Shown here: piece after piece, positions 24,401 to 36,224 of the stretch
How the letters are laid out: each line of letters starts with the position of its first letter
Position numbering within the stretch: position 1 is the first letter of the stretch
NCBI GenBank assembly: GCA_963930775.1
Contig: OZ005689.1
Coordinates: 32,163,235 to 32,227,234, forward strand
DNA length: 64,000 nucleotides
Direction: 5' to 3'
Source of the DNA: Cliona cf. orientalis
Taxonomy: Eukaryota; Porifera; Demospongiae; Clionaida; Clionaidae
Notes under the pieces: generated by a model
What the model saw: the letters and a program-made list of their open reading frames with translations, nothing else
What the model was told of the DNA's origin: nothing
The model's database searches: none
Translations under genes and position numbers: made by a program

Positions 24401-26006
24401 GCACTGGGAGATGAAAGGGGTCCCTTTTAAATCACATCTTCATGTCCCCGAGGCCCACCCACTGACCGGTATGATGTTTTGTGAACGCGAGGATGAAGGT
24501 CATGTATTAAAGGTGCTTACTGTACTAATTATGTTTTAGTAATTATTTTTTTACATGTGACTGTGTGCAATACCCTTGTAGTGAGATCCTTTCTTTATAA
24601 TTTTGTATGCATGCACCTTTACATGTGTAGCGCATAGAAAGTTCTTTGCGAAGAGGAGGGACTAGAGGAATTCACTTAGAGCGATTTGTCCAAGCATTGG
24701 AAGATCCATCCACTGGATTGACTTACTCGGCTTTGAGTGGAGTGAGAAAGCAGTCTGTAGAGGACGTGGAGCGTCTATTTGGCCCAGGAGTGATTTCCTT
24801 CATGAAAAAGAATCATTATGAAAATGAAGCTAAATATTTGGAAGTTGTACGCAACTGGAGAAGGTCTGTTGATGAGCGTGGACTATGTGAAGATCAGCGC
24901 CGACAATTTCGTGATGACTTCATTTCCTATATACTTGATGAGTGGATGCCTTGGCACAGAAATTCATTGGATTTTTCAACACTGGAGGTTAACAGGTGTG
25001 TATGTGCATGTATTTACACACATCTCTATCTCCCCCCACCAACTCTCTCTCTCTCTCCCTCTTCCTTCCATTATCCCTCTTCCCTCCTATCCTAATTAAT
25101 TTTATTGTACATGAAAATTTAATAGTACCTGATATAGAGGAATAAACAACCAACTCCAATAAATACACATGTACATGTACAAAGTACACCTGCATATGTT
25201 TAGTACATGCTACAACTTGACAAAGTGTAATCACAATTATTCCTTCATGGCAGTGTGTGATTAGATACACTCTTCTCCCTCTCACATACAAACACACATG
25301 TATATACTCCACACCTGGCACATACACATCATTATACAGAACCTGGCACATACACATCATTATACAGAAGTACTTCAGGAGTACGAGGATTTACACGAGA
25401 GACACTAGTGGCAATTACTGCTGACATCTGCACGAGAAACTATTACCAGGAGTTTATCGCTAGTCGTGGATTACCACTAGAGCACCCTAGAGCTGGAACA
25501 ACCGATGATGTTGAATGTTTCTTTTCGGTACTGAGAGATGTAGTGGGCAAAGACTTTACTTTGAAGCAGGTATGTTCTCCTTTAGTACTGTACATGCTGT
25601 AAAATTTCATTAGCTATCACCAGTTCCTCAACTTATGCAGGTCTGGTATGGATGGAGGAAAATATGTGCTGAGTTTGTGAAGCGTAATGATCCCGAGCTA
25701 CCTTTTTATTATTATACGAGTGCACACACTCGATTTTACGAAGAGGACATGCCAGACTTCAACCAACCACCTAAAAAACAGAGGGAGTTGCGCCGCCCAC
25801 CCCGTAGGGAACTCTTGAGTACAAATGTTGGATCCAGAGTAACTTTTCCTATTTGTGGAAGTGAATCCATAAGGGCTCGGTTTCATAATGTACCCGTAAA
25901 CCTACCACCACCCCCCGGAAGTGAGTATCAGGTACTGGATGAACATTCGTATCATACAACGCAACTGATTTTCTGTGATTGTCTTCATTGTGTCATACTA
26001 CCATAA
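21476..26006 (+). CDS. Putative transposase of the 6.1-kb element, 12 exons, about 1029 aa
   Basis: Exons chained by eye, all in frame with GT..AG introns: 21476-21812, 21870-22246, 22303-22434, 22494-22580, 22807-23095, 23393-23830, 23888-24031, 24093-24263, 24331-24512, 24631-24995, 25368-25569, 25641-26006. An optional 27-nt exon near 22709 cannot be excluded. The N-terminus is basic, then a SANT/Myb-like helix block (from MWSEDEIKALLEFF, about residue 62). Exon 5 has WWWIKTDGCDLVSGL (Asp about 332) and WSGDVDFNDG. Exon 11 has GTTDDVECFFSVLRD (acidic cluster about 887-890) followed by LPFYYYTSAHTRF. I read these acidic residues as candidate D..D..E catalytic positions; that is inference. 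I do not recognise a named transposase family. No stop or frameshift was found in the exons. Confidence 0.75.
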
Positions 26007-26082
26007 TCATAGTATTATGTAAAAAAAAAAAAAAAAACAAGTATGTAAGTGTGCTACAGATACCATGGGTATTACATGTATG

Positions 26083-27274
26083 TCAGTGAAAGGTAGTGCT
26101 TGCACTTCGCACAACAACAGGTGGCCACTTGCCTTGCTTTGTTATAGTTATTCCAGTATACCATCCGGCACCACTGCGATACCAATGTACAATATATTTT
26201 ATCCAATCAAATTTGACTTCGGTTATGAGGTTCTTTTCAAGAGCATAATGAACAGCCTCGACAGCCTCTTGCACGACATAACCTATTCGTTGCCACTTGT
26301 TAGATACATTACATTCAAATGCAATTGCTTGCGCATCTACTGGATTATCTGGCTCGGGCCGTATACGAACAGGAACATGTTCGCCATTGTCCAACTTTCG
26401 AGATGCAAGTATTATCACTTTTTCGATGTACTTCTCTTTCTTGACGCCAACACATTTGAACACAACCGAGTGTTTTATTTTGTTTGTTTCAAGTTCAGGG
26501 GTATCTTCACTAGAAGAAACAGTCGGCTCAGAGCTAGGTTCCTCCAGTTCATCTGGATTTGATGACACGTCAGAACTGCTTGAAGTTTCCATTGCATGTT
26601 CATCCTCCCAAGTCCATTTCCAAATAATGAACACCTGTTGTTTTGAAAAGGACAGTGTACTCACCCTAAGAGATTGACTAAATTCTTTTACCTGCAATTG
26701 TATGTATATACAAAATTCAAGTTGGGATGTGCACACATGCATGCTCACACACACACAGTTGGGGGTGCACAGCATCTCGTGCAACCCATTTAACGACATA
26801 ACATTGTAATTGATTTGTTTATGACCCTCTATCATCATCAGAATACCCTATTGTCACCTAAAACTTATCCCGTGGCCAATAATAAACTTTGATTGTTATG
26901 TCATTATAAACACATATACCGTTAACACACACACACACTAGCACTGGCATGTATAGAATATGTACACTAAAGGTAAACACACTCACCTCTATAAAGAACG
27001 CATCGGGATGTGCTGTGATCACGGCTTTAGCTGGATAGCTTCTCTCCAAGGACGGACACTCTCTCATAAATCCATCAAACACTCCAATCTTGCCCTGTGA
27101 GATCATCTGGTACTTCACGTGCCTTAACTGCACACTAAGAACAGGGAAACTAGGTATAGTATATGTATAGATCTTCCCTATTCTCAAGATTGGCAGAGAG
27201 ATGGGACCTTTCGCATCGCTCTCAGTAGCATCTTCCCCATCAGACGCAGATAAAAGGCTTGCAAAAGTTGCCAT
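26083..27274 (-). CDS. HIRAN-domain protein, second gene of the 6.1-kb element
   Basis: Two exons, 27274-26987 and 26691-26083, joined over a 295-bp intron (donor GTGAGT, acceptor TTGCAG), giving 298 aa. Start ATG 27274 (MATFASLLSASDGED) is chosen over an upstream non-ATG extension. Residues about 115-165 are an acidic Ser/Glu-rich linker. Residues about 168-285 match the HIRAN pattern: FKCVGVK, a basic-hydrophobic strand, GEHVPVRIRPEPDNPVDAQA and QRIGYVVQEAVEAV. HIRAN domains, known from HLTF and Rad5, bind DNA 3' ends or damaged DNA, so a role in handling transposon ends is possible but unproven. The gene converges on the long gene, leaving 76 bp with a poly-A tract between the two stop codons. 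Confidence 0.75.
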
Positions 27275-27457
27275 AAATAAGAGTCGGTATGATCTTGGGA
27301 TCCTAATCTTGTATGCAGAGCCGCTGCTGGATGAGCAGTGAATTCGAAGGTAGCGAGACAGTCTGGAATGACACGGTAAACATACCCGGGTATCCAGCGG
27401 CACCACGTGGGCGCATAGCGCGCGTAAAATGGAATGTCAAGAATTTAATCCCGCGTA

Positions 27458-27476
27458 ACGTGACCAACCTCCTCTG
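27458..27476. repeat. Right TIR of the 6.1-kb transposon
   Basis: Complement of the left TIR over 19 bp without mismatch, followed by the second target duplication CTCCACAAC at 27477-27485. Confidence 0.92.
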
Positions 27477-27608
27477 CTCCACAACGAAGCGCGCGATCGG
27501 CCTAAGACTTGAACGCGGGTTAGCTCTATGGTAGAGCTTATCAACCATGCATCAAACTCAATTTTCTGAAAAAATCCCATACAGAGGGTTTTCCCAAATC
27601 CAGTCACA

Positions 27609-30107
27609 TTTTACACAATAATTCTGGTCAATCAGATTGCTGCATGGGAGGTGTCTATTTCTAGAAGATACCTCCTAAGAGGTTTCTTATTTTATAAGAC
27701 ACTCTTCTCTGAGGCTACATGATCATGCCTGTCAGGCTACTTACACTGGGTGCACTCCACGACTGCGCAACTGTACTGCAAGAGCCTAGCTATATACATA
27801 GCTACTAGGTGAATGATTAGTGAGTCGGTAACTTGAAAAAAGCACCTGAAGTCATGGCCGATTACATGTAAAACGGTGATGAATCAAAGATCTCGCTTTA
27901 CACAGTGAATGACAAAAATAAAGGTAGGGTTGAACTCTAACAGCACTAAAGTGTTATCAACTCAGTGACAGTCTTGTAATGTACTTGCTAGGCTGTAGAT
28001 GCGTCGTCAGGGCCACGTAGCCCATGGTACAAGCCGGTTATATCACTCGGTTCGGTCTCTTCACGGTTTACACAGCCTCGGGCCTCTGGCCCTCGGTGTG
28101 TAAATCTCGAAGAGACCTACACCTCATGATATAACCTATACATTCATACCGACAACAGCTACAAGCCTATCTATATATACAAGCATAAAAAATGAATCGA
28201 AGGATGAAGTACGGCTTAAGTAGGGACGGCAGGGCCAAAAAGTACACAAACAAAATTTGTGGGGATAATCACATCCACATACATGTACATGTACACCCTT
28301 AAGCTTACACTTGCATTTCTCGAATCTCAATTATCATGCACCTGTTGATGATAACTCCCATATGTACTTCTGCAGTTCTATCCTTTGAGTCTTCTTGACT
28401 CTATGCATGTGGAAAAAATTCCTATTCATGATTACTGCTACGATTCATGAGGGGGGATAGTCAGTCGATTATCACATTACTGGTTGGTTTATTCCTGCAC
28501 CTCATAGAGTTAGCAAATGTACCTGGGTGCGTCTAAGACATTTTAGCAATCGCTACGGGCAACTCGATGCGTCTCCATGCTCGACAGTAGCAGCTTTTCT
28601 TTCGTTTTTGTGGTCCATGGGGCAGGTGTCAGGAGAGCTACTTACCTGTGCCTAGACTGTGCAAAGAACGTGGACAAGAACTGGAATGCAAAATTTTTAT
28701 TTATAATTAATGCGAATTTTGACCATGCGTGGGCGGAACACTTTAGCGCAAATACAAAAAAATTATGCAAACGACTACCTTGCTATCTACACGCTAAAAC
28801 CATCTAAAATCCTACTAAAACCTCACTAAAACCAATTTTTATCGACCATCACAAGTATGTTTGATGTCACAATAATGGGATGACGTAACGTGGCTGAAAT
28901 GCATGAGCTATAGCGCTATTGTACATGCTCAGACAAAATCTAAACCGCATGCCATTAGTACAGTGCGCATGCGTGAAGGAAAGCTGTGGAGCAGGCCATC
29001 CACACCCCTCACTTCAGGCTGCTCAAATTCATCACTAAGAAGTGCTGCTCTGCTCAAATGTCGAATCTACCAGACTACAGTGACAGGCTAGGAATGACAA
29101 AGAACAGACCTCGCTTCTCGCTTCGCTTGAAGCTCGAGCGCTCGGTGGTCTGAGCGCTAGCGCAGCCGCTCGGCGCTCCGCGCTGCTCGTTCGACTCGAG
29201 CTAGCTAGCTAGCTAGCTCACTCTGGCCAGAGGCTACTCTTCTTTGTGCACACGGCCCTACAGTTCTGACCAATCCTGAGCCTTGTAGAAGCGAAGCGGT
29301 GCGGACTTCCTCTCCGTCCACGCGACGGCGCCGCGCGTTCATAGCAACTGGGCGTGTCTAAGACACGTATCCATGACATTTTAGCGATTGCTACGGGTAA
29401 CTCGACGCGTCTCCATGCCCTCCAGGTTAGGACACGGACTATATAAGAAAATTGTTGCTCTGAAAAATATTTTTCGTTGTATATATATAATAAAGGGCCA
29501 AAAACGACAGTGGGTGAACCCCAAACTGAATGTGGGGAATTGTCAAAAGTGCATACATTGTACTCTACCAAATTGCCAAAGTTTTTAAATTTGTACAGCT
29601 CATGAAATACATATTTTCAAGATTGGGGGGGGGGGGGGGGGGGGGGGGGCTAAGTCAACATCTGTGGGTTAGCCCACTATGGTTCTCAGCCCTACATTAT
29701 ACATATTATTATAATAGTTGGACCGTAGTTACTAGGACTATTTACAAGCCTAAAGGGACTTATGTAGAATCCAAACCTATGGTTATTCACAAAACAGATA
29801 CACATTAATTTAGGGGGTGTCACAAAGGATGGTTGCATACAGATAACTAGAGCTCTGTAGAGCACATACCCCACACGCGCGTGCGCGTTGCATTTGCATA
29901 ATTATCTGCATTGAGTCGATGGCTGCATGGATATGCAGTGCCTGTAGCTGACGACCCTTACCTATGTATTGTGGTAGGGTAGGTTGTGTGCATGAGCAGA
30001 AAGCACATGGTGGGTAGAGTCAGTAGGCGTGGCCAATGAAAACGCAGCGTTTGCGGTGCTCGTGGGCCTTGCCAAACGATTCGAAGCATAATGATGAAGC
30101 CATCGCA
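27609..30107. other. Intergenic with decayed repeats
   Basis: Holds a truncated family-C element (about 28177-28320) and two related blocks, 28525-28600 and 29350-29480, with CGATTGCTACGGG-type motifs; part of the latter recurs inverted near 58080-58200. It also has a CG-rich, GCGCT-rich patch at 29100-29215, a run of about 27 G at 29623-29649, and a block near 29849-30080 related to 38137-38540. No gene is recognised. Confidence 0.5.
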
Positions 30108-31665
30108 CAAATTAATGTGCACTTTACATTGATTGTTTACCATGCAGATACATAGAATGCAATACTTTATGTACATTTGGTATATATTACTATGGTAACA
30201 ACATCTAATGTCACTAAAACCATTCTCAGTAGAATAGAGCATCCACATGTTCAAAACAGCTACCCTAGCCCACAATAATTTAATCAGTGTACAGTGCCTG
30301 TACGATTTAGCATTGGTATACCATAGTAACAATACTAAGTACCTTAGATGATTTCCACCTGTTCTAACTGCGCCACAGGCGCAGTTAGAGCTTACTGGAA
30401 ATCATTCAAGGAGCTACCATGCTCACTAAGCACAAAAAGTTCCACATAATTAGAAGCATTCATATTCACACGCTACAGTATAATATTATTATAGTCATCC
30501 CGAGTATTAATGTAAAAAAATTGTCCAGAAACCACCACATAGTTGAGCTGGATGCCCATACAATCGGGAACAAGTCCGTCTATGCTCCTAATAGAGCCTA
30601 GAAACTCAGAGTATATGATCAGTGTTGAGAGGTTCAGTACCAGTGGCCACTGCAATATGTTACTTCCTACTAGTACTCAAGATCACCACAGCACACACAC
30701 AAGGCTAGGGGAAGAGGTTCCAGTACCTGTGGCCACTGCAACACGTTACTTTGTACTAGTACTCAAGATCACCACAGCACAAAACAATTTTAGTTATGTT
30801 TCTCAACTAGATGTACTTTCCCACACATCCATACATACATAATGTAAAAGTATAGCTGTATTACCCATAGGCTCCAACTTTTCCGGAACAGCTTCAGGGA
30901 CATAGACCACACCCACTAGATGTGGCCGTCATTAATTAAAACTCCACCTACACCACACCCAATATGATTGAATTTGATGACCACAATGCCTAGAATATAC
31001 TTTCTAGAGCATGAATTTGCAAGCCTAGTAGAGCTCTTGTAGTGTTGCTACTGCAAAAACCAAAGTTTGTAAGGCACTACCACAAGCAGGTTGTTCATTT
31101 TACCACCAATAAGTGATTAGTTGTACTATTACTAGCTATTACTACAGTGTTTATGCTAGTGTCTGGACCTCTTCCGGGACCAATAATACAATTATAGAAG
31201 AGCCTTCCGGGACGCGGGACAATTGCTAAAAATCCGGGACTGTCCCGGAGATTCAGGGACAGTTGGAGCCTATGATTACCCCACCTACCTCTCAGCAAAA
31301 ACGGGGGGATTTACTGTTTTGACTGATTCCTCATCCATTCAGCAAGTCTCTGGATACAATACCAGCTCCATGGTAGCCTATGCATGTACTGGACTAGCCT
31401 AGCGATTTTCTAAATAACGCACACCGGGACTCAAAACATTGCAAAGACATGGCTTCCCTGTACAAACATATGGGTAAACTTTAAAGGGCCGTAACTTTAA
31501 TTCTAAGATATGAATCAAAATTCCACAGGGTCAAATCTCTAGTTTCAACCCATTCTGCGTGCCCATGTAAAAATTATCTCCCCAAGTGCCCCCATGAATT
31601 TTTTTTTTTTCTACTTAGTGTGTAACAAGCTACCGTGCACACTACTAAGCAGAAAAAAAAAACTG
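30108..31665. repeat. Family-E repeat, copy 1
   Basis: About 1.5 kb sharing blocks in order with 31705-34850: GCACAAATTAAT, the TATTACTATGGTAACAACATC block, the inverted pair around CTAACTGCGCC, and a downstream block with GGGCCGTAACTTTAATTCTA. It contains a short internal duplication at 30620-30780. No gene is recognised. Confidence 0.6.
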
Positions 31666-32119
31666 CTGCACATAAGTATACGTACCTGCATTGTATAGGT
31701 TCGCACAAATTAATATGCACTTAGGCTTACTTTATATTGAACGTTTACCATGTAGATACATACACTGCAATACTTCATGTACATTTGGGATATATTACTA
31801 TGGTAACAACATCTAATGTCACTAAAACCATTCTTCAGTAGAGCATCCATAATCAAGTCATGTTCAAAACAGCTACCCCAGCCCACAGTAATTTAATCAG
31901 TATACAGTGCTTGTACGATTAATTTTAGCATTGGTATACCATAGTAACAATACCAAGTACCTTAGATGATTTCCACCTGCTCTAACTGCGCCTGCGGTGC
32001 AGTTAGAGCTTATTGAAAGTCATCTAAGGAGCTACCATGCACACTAAGCAGATAAAAGTGCCACATAATTAGAAACATGCATGCATGTGTATATAAATAT
32101 TCACACACTACAGTATATA

Positions 32120-33380
32120 TGTGACCCGCTATGGAAAAACCGACCACTCGCGATTTTTCATGAAAATCGCGTTTTGGGTATAGGTCGACGCAGAATTTAC
32201 TGTAGAGTTTAACGGTCAAAGAGCCAGGCTCTAAAAAGTTTCCTAAGCCGAGTTATGGCCAAAAAATTGTACACGGGTCACCCGTGCCTCAGTTCACAAT
32301 TTTTGAAACGGAGCGTTTTGTACGTACATAGCTAGCTCAACGTTCAATGTTTCCGTATACGCTCCGTATTACACCACGCGGTTAGCGCCATAATGAATTT
32401 GCCGGGAAAGATGGCCACAGAGAGAGCGCCAGTACAGCGGTCCTGGTCTTAGGGAGAAGATATCGAGAGAAGCGATGGACTCTACACTTCGTAAGTTGTC
32501 TATGATTGTTCTTATAGCTAAGGCTGCATGTAATAAACACCCCTGGGTGTGATTCAACATGAAGTACTTCTGGCGAAGTACGAAGGAGTGTGACACATGA
32601 GAGAGCCATTCGTAGCTGTGAATTTACTAGCTAGCTGTGTGCGCTGTTTGGTATGAGCTACGGTTGTGAAAAGCTCAGTATACCTTTTGTTGTAGAAAAT
32701 GTAATTTTGAAGGCTCTGTACTGCGCTGTGCAGGCAGGTTGGGAAAAGCCTTTGTTGTAGAAAATGAAGGCTCTGTACTGCGCTGTGAGTCTACCAACTG
32801 ACTGGATGTGATGCTCTCACTGTGAGGATGAGTCTGCTCATTGTTTAAGATTTGGAAAGCTAAGGTACATGTATAGTAAACAGGGAGAGTTTGTGTGTAT
32901 GTTGAAGAGTGTGCGTGTACGTGTGCATGTATGCGTGCATGTACATGTGTACATGTATGATGTACTTGTAGAAATTGGGGGGAGGAGGAAGGAGAGAAGG
33001 GCTTAAAGCCAGCGACAAACATGAGGAAGGAGAGTCGACTAGTCTTGCATGAGATCGTATACGGTGGGAAAGGTATGTATCCAAGCTGGCACATTTGAGC
33101 TGGGGGTTGTGTGGATGTCAACGAGGATAGTGGCTGTTGACTCAACAGTGATTCTAGATCTGATACTGATACATTGACAAGGTAGCTGTTTATGAAGTTT
33201 GCTGCACAGGTACTAGTTCCTTCATCCTCGTCCATAACCGTACAAGTAACATGCATGTCGAATTATCCGTGAATGTACGTGTATGTCCATGTAATTTACC
33301 TCGGTATGATGTACCTCCTCTTTCTCTTTCTCTCTAACTCTCTCTCTCTCTCTCTCTTTCACTCTCTCTCCCTCTCTCTC

Positions 33381-33425
<45 letters not shown>

Positions 33426-34122
33426 GTTCCCCCCTTCTCCCCCCTTTCCATCTATCTCTTTCTCTCTTCTCCCTGCCCCCCCCCCCTCCCTCATAGATTC
33501 TCTGAGTCTTCAGACAGCTCAAGGCACTGTTGTGCTCAAGGTAGTGGGCTCCCTCAGGCAGGACTGGGCTGCTGCTGTTGAGCTCTGCTGGTCTACATAG
33601 ATAGTTAGGCATTGATATTGATTTTAGTAAACAATTCAATTCAGTATTATGACAGTGTATTGTATGATTAGGGGGTGGGGTGGATGGGTGGGACTGTCTT
33701 CTTGATTGACTTCTGGTGCCGTCGATCGTGGAGCCGAGGGTGAGTGGCTGCTCTGTGTAGGATCGAAAGCAAGACAAGGGCCTCGAGTCGGCCACTACTG
33801 ACTTACTGTGCTATGCTAGCTCGCTAAGCGCGGGTATCGTCATGGTGATCGACCGCGACTTGTAGATTATAATAGATCGATAACACTGTAGGTCCGTTCA
33901 CGTAGCTAGCTAAAACTGAACGCCATTCTTTCTTTCGAGCGGTACACACACTGAACAAGCTTGGATCGCGCTGAAATTTTATAAATGGATGGGCAAAGGA
34001 CTATACTTTCAGAATATCCAAAGAAAAAAAATTCGAAAAAATAACGTTGAGTCGAGTATCGAACCCCCTACTGCAAAATCATATTTTAGCGCGAGTGGTC
34101 GGTTTTTCCATAGCGGGTCACA
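32120..34122. mobile_element. Element F, 2.0 kb with 33-bp TIRs
   Basis: The ends start TGTGACCCGCTATGGAAAAA and match their complement over about 33 bp without mismatch, in a TA-rich target inside family E. The first seven terminal bases (TGTGACC) are shared with family A, which suggests related transposases. A possible first exon, MDSTL, meets a GTAAGT donor near 32492, but no transposase is recognisable. The 193-codon minus frame at 32675-33256 is low-complexity (Thr/His/Ser-rich) and unconvincing. Confidence 0.7.
33329..33421. repeat. (CT)n microsatellite
   Basis: About 90 bp of imperfect CT repeats inside element F. Arg/Glu-rich and Ser/Leu-rich frames across it are artefacts of the repeat. 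Confidence 0.9.
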
Positions 34123-34850
34123 TATGATAATATTATTATAGTCATCCCGAGTATTACTGTAAAAAAATTGTACAGAAACCACCACATAGTTGAACTGGAT
34201 GCCCAGGCCGTCTATGCTTCTAATAGAGCCTAGAAGTATATGATCAGTGTTGAGGTTCCGTACCAGTGGCCGCTGCAATACGTTTAATACTTCCAAGATC
34301 ACCACAGCACACACACAAGGCTAGGGGAAGAGGTTCAGTACCAGTGGCCCCTGCAACACGCTACTTCCTACTAATAATCAAGATCACCACAGCATACACA
34401 CAAGGCTAGGGGAAAAAGCACAAAACAATTTTAGTTATGTTTCTCAACTAGATGTACTTCCCACACATCCACGCATAGCTACACAATGTAAAACTATAGC
34501 TGTATTATCCCACCTACCTCTCAGCAAAAATGGTAGAGATACTGTTGTGGCTGATTCTTCATCCATTCAGCAAGCCTCTGGATACAATACCAGCTGCATG
34601 GTAGCCTATGCATGTACTGGCCTAGCGATTTTCTAAATAACGCACACCGGGACTCAAGACATTGCAAACACATGGCTTCCCTATACAAACATATGGGTAA
34701 ACTTTAAAGGGCCGTAACTTTAATTCTAAGGAGTGAATCAAAATTTTCTCATATCTAATCTCGTTTTTCGACCCATTCTGCGTGCCCATGTAAAAACAAG
34801 TGTTCCCAGTTCCCCCACAAATTATTTTCTTTTTTTATTTTCTACTTAGC

Positions 34851-34974
34851 ATCTCGAACTTGTATGTCATTAATCTGCCACAGTACACTACCAGTTCCAT
34901 GACATGAGAAAGTTGAATTTGTACCCAGAGCTGATGTGGTAGACACTGGAGGCTGTGTTATTAACCGGGCTGTG

Positions 34975-35022
<48 letters not shown>

Positions 35023-35503
35023 ACGTGTGTAAGAGAGAGTGTTTGTATGTTTGTATAACACTTAAACACGTGTAGAATGATAGTATTGTTATACATGTAC
35101 ATTAATACTTTGTTACACATGTGAGGGTTGATTTAATGTTGAACTGTTGTTTTTAAAGTATGTAATAATCACCTCTAAGATAAACAGAATTAATGAAGTG
35201 ATCATAATACCATACTATACAATGATATATTACCCCATGGGTTTTTTTTTCCTCTTCTAGCTGGCTTAAACAATCTGTGTGGTACTATAGTACAGTCAGG
35301 CTAGCTGCTATCAACACAGAATGTGAATTAAGGCCTCCATTTATGTTAGGCTAAGCCTGAACTATCATGCATGTGTATGTACACAGCTCCAACTTTCAAT
35401 CAGGAACTTGTTATGAGACATTATTAGCACATCAATAATAGCAATACTTGCCAAAGCAATAATAATACACACATCACTCAAAAGCTACATCTGTCAAATT
35501 ATT
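34851..35503. other. Intergenic, no gene seen
   Basis: Apart from the GT microsatellite I recognise nothing in this stretch. Confidence 0.5.
34979..35022. repeat. (GT)n microsatellite
   Basis: About 22 uninterrupted GT units. Confidence 0.95.
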
Positions 35504-36224
35504 ACTAGTGGTGATGAAAATCATCTGTGCGGGGCGAGCCTTCGCAAAAATCACAAGATTTCTTTGAAAGCACACAGGCATGCATACGCACATGTGGTTG
35601 GTACCCCAATAGCTAGGCCTGAGAAGTTACCACGACAGTGAAGGTATCACAGATGGCTAGTATAATAGCTATAGTCCAATAATGTTGATCACCTATAATA
35701 CATTTAGTATTCTACATGCTATGATCATGATTCCAAGTCAGTACAAGTAAAGTATTTGTAACCAGGCCCTGAGAAGATAAACCTCCATGCAGTCATCTTC
35801 ATGCTCAGGAAAGTGGAGTCTACCAGTGATGTTAATCGTGGACCTGAGCCTTGTCAGAGTGGTACAGCACTCACCTTTCCAGTTTTTTTTGCCTTGCCTA
35901 CACTCGAGTTGTCTCTCAGATCGATGGTGCAGTGTAGTCTCGCGGAGCCAGACCCTTACGCGCGGGGAGAGGTTTAGGGTTAGGGTTAAAACCCTAACCC
36001 TCTCCTCCCGCGTAAGGGTCTGGCTCCGCGAGACTAGGTGCAGTGAGGGCGTATGCGCATGTGCATGACGACCATTACCTTACGCGTTCAAAATTTAACT
36101 CTCTTCTCACTGAAATGATCACCCCACAAACATACATACAAGTATATATATATATATATATATACATATAAAACCGCTTCCTGTACCTCGTGTATTCGGG
36201 GCTCGCTCAGGCTCGCCCCGAATT
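35504..36224. mobile_element. Family-B element carrying a nested foldback
   Basis: Starts ACTAGTGGTGATGAAAATCA and ends with the palindromic GGGGCTCGCTC / AGGCTCGCCCC block. It holds a foldback element at 35935-36036 and a TA microsatellite near 36145-36163. No coding capacity is seen. Confidence 0.65.
35935..36036. mobile_element. Foldback element with telomere-like core and 9-bp target duplication
   Basis: 102 bp starting TAGTCTCGCGGAGCCAGACC and ending in the complement. The centre is TTTAGGGTTAGGGTT facing AACCCTAACCC, i.e. inverted TTAGGG units. GGTGCAGTG is duplicated perfectly at 35926-35934 and 36037-36045. Confidence 0.85.

Larger units (their letters stand above)
21374..27476. mobile_element. 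6103-bp two-gene DNA transposon, unclassified
   Basis: Both ends carry the perfect 19-bp inverted repeat CAGAGGAGGTTGGTCACGT. The 9-bp direct repeat CTCCACAAC lies immediately outside (21365-21373 and 27477-27485) and is present once in uninterrupted family-A copies. Two convergent genes fill it: a 12-exon gene on + (21476-26006) and a 2-exon HIRAN gene on - (27274-26083). Each starts within about 200 bp of its own terminus. A 9-bp duplication is known for Mutator-type elements, but the long protein has none of the MULE motifs seen at 9849, so I leave it unclassified. The reconstructed genes are open, so it may be recent and autonomous. Confidence 0.9.
20828..27608. mobile_element. Family-A element, copy 4, split by a 6.1-kb transposon
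   Basis: The left part (20828-21373) and right part (27477-27608) together equal one family-A element of about 669 bp in reverse orientation. They retain the TGTGACCGG and CCAGTCACA ends and the minus-strand-type 67-codon frame at 20939-21142. The break falls exactly in CTCCACAACGAAG, a site intact in the other copies. This proves the insertion boundaries of the element inside. Confidence 0.9.
31705..34850. repeat. Family-E repeat, copy 2, interrupted by element F
   Basis: Same order of blocks as copy 1, split after CACTACAGTATA (32119) by the 2003-bp element F and resuming at ATAATATTATTATAGTCATC (34128). A short internal duplication at 34240-34420 parallels that of copy 1. Confidence 0.6.

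Noticed and set aside
26065..26677. Plus-strand frames of 126-165 codons opposite the HIRAN gene
   Set aside because: Antisense shadows. The minus-strand frame has HIRAN motifs and matching splice sites.
32675..33256. 193-codon minus-strand frame inside element F
   Set aside because: It crosses TACATG/GTGTGCATG repeats giving a Thr/His/Ser-rich sequence with no domain. It is likely a chance open frame.
33222..33795. Arg/Glu-rich and Ser/Leu-rich frames of 90-153 codons
   Set aside because: Pure products of translating the CT/GA microsatellite.
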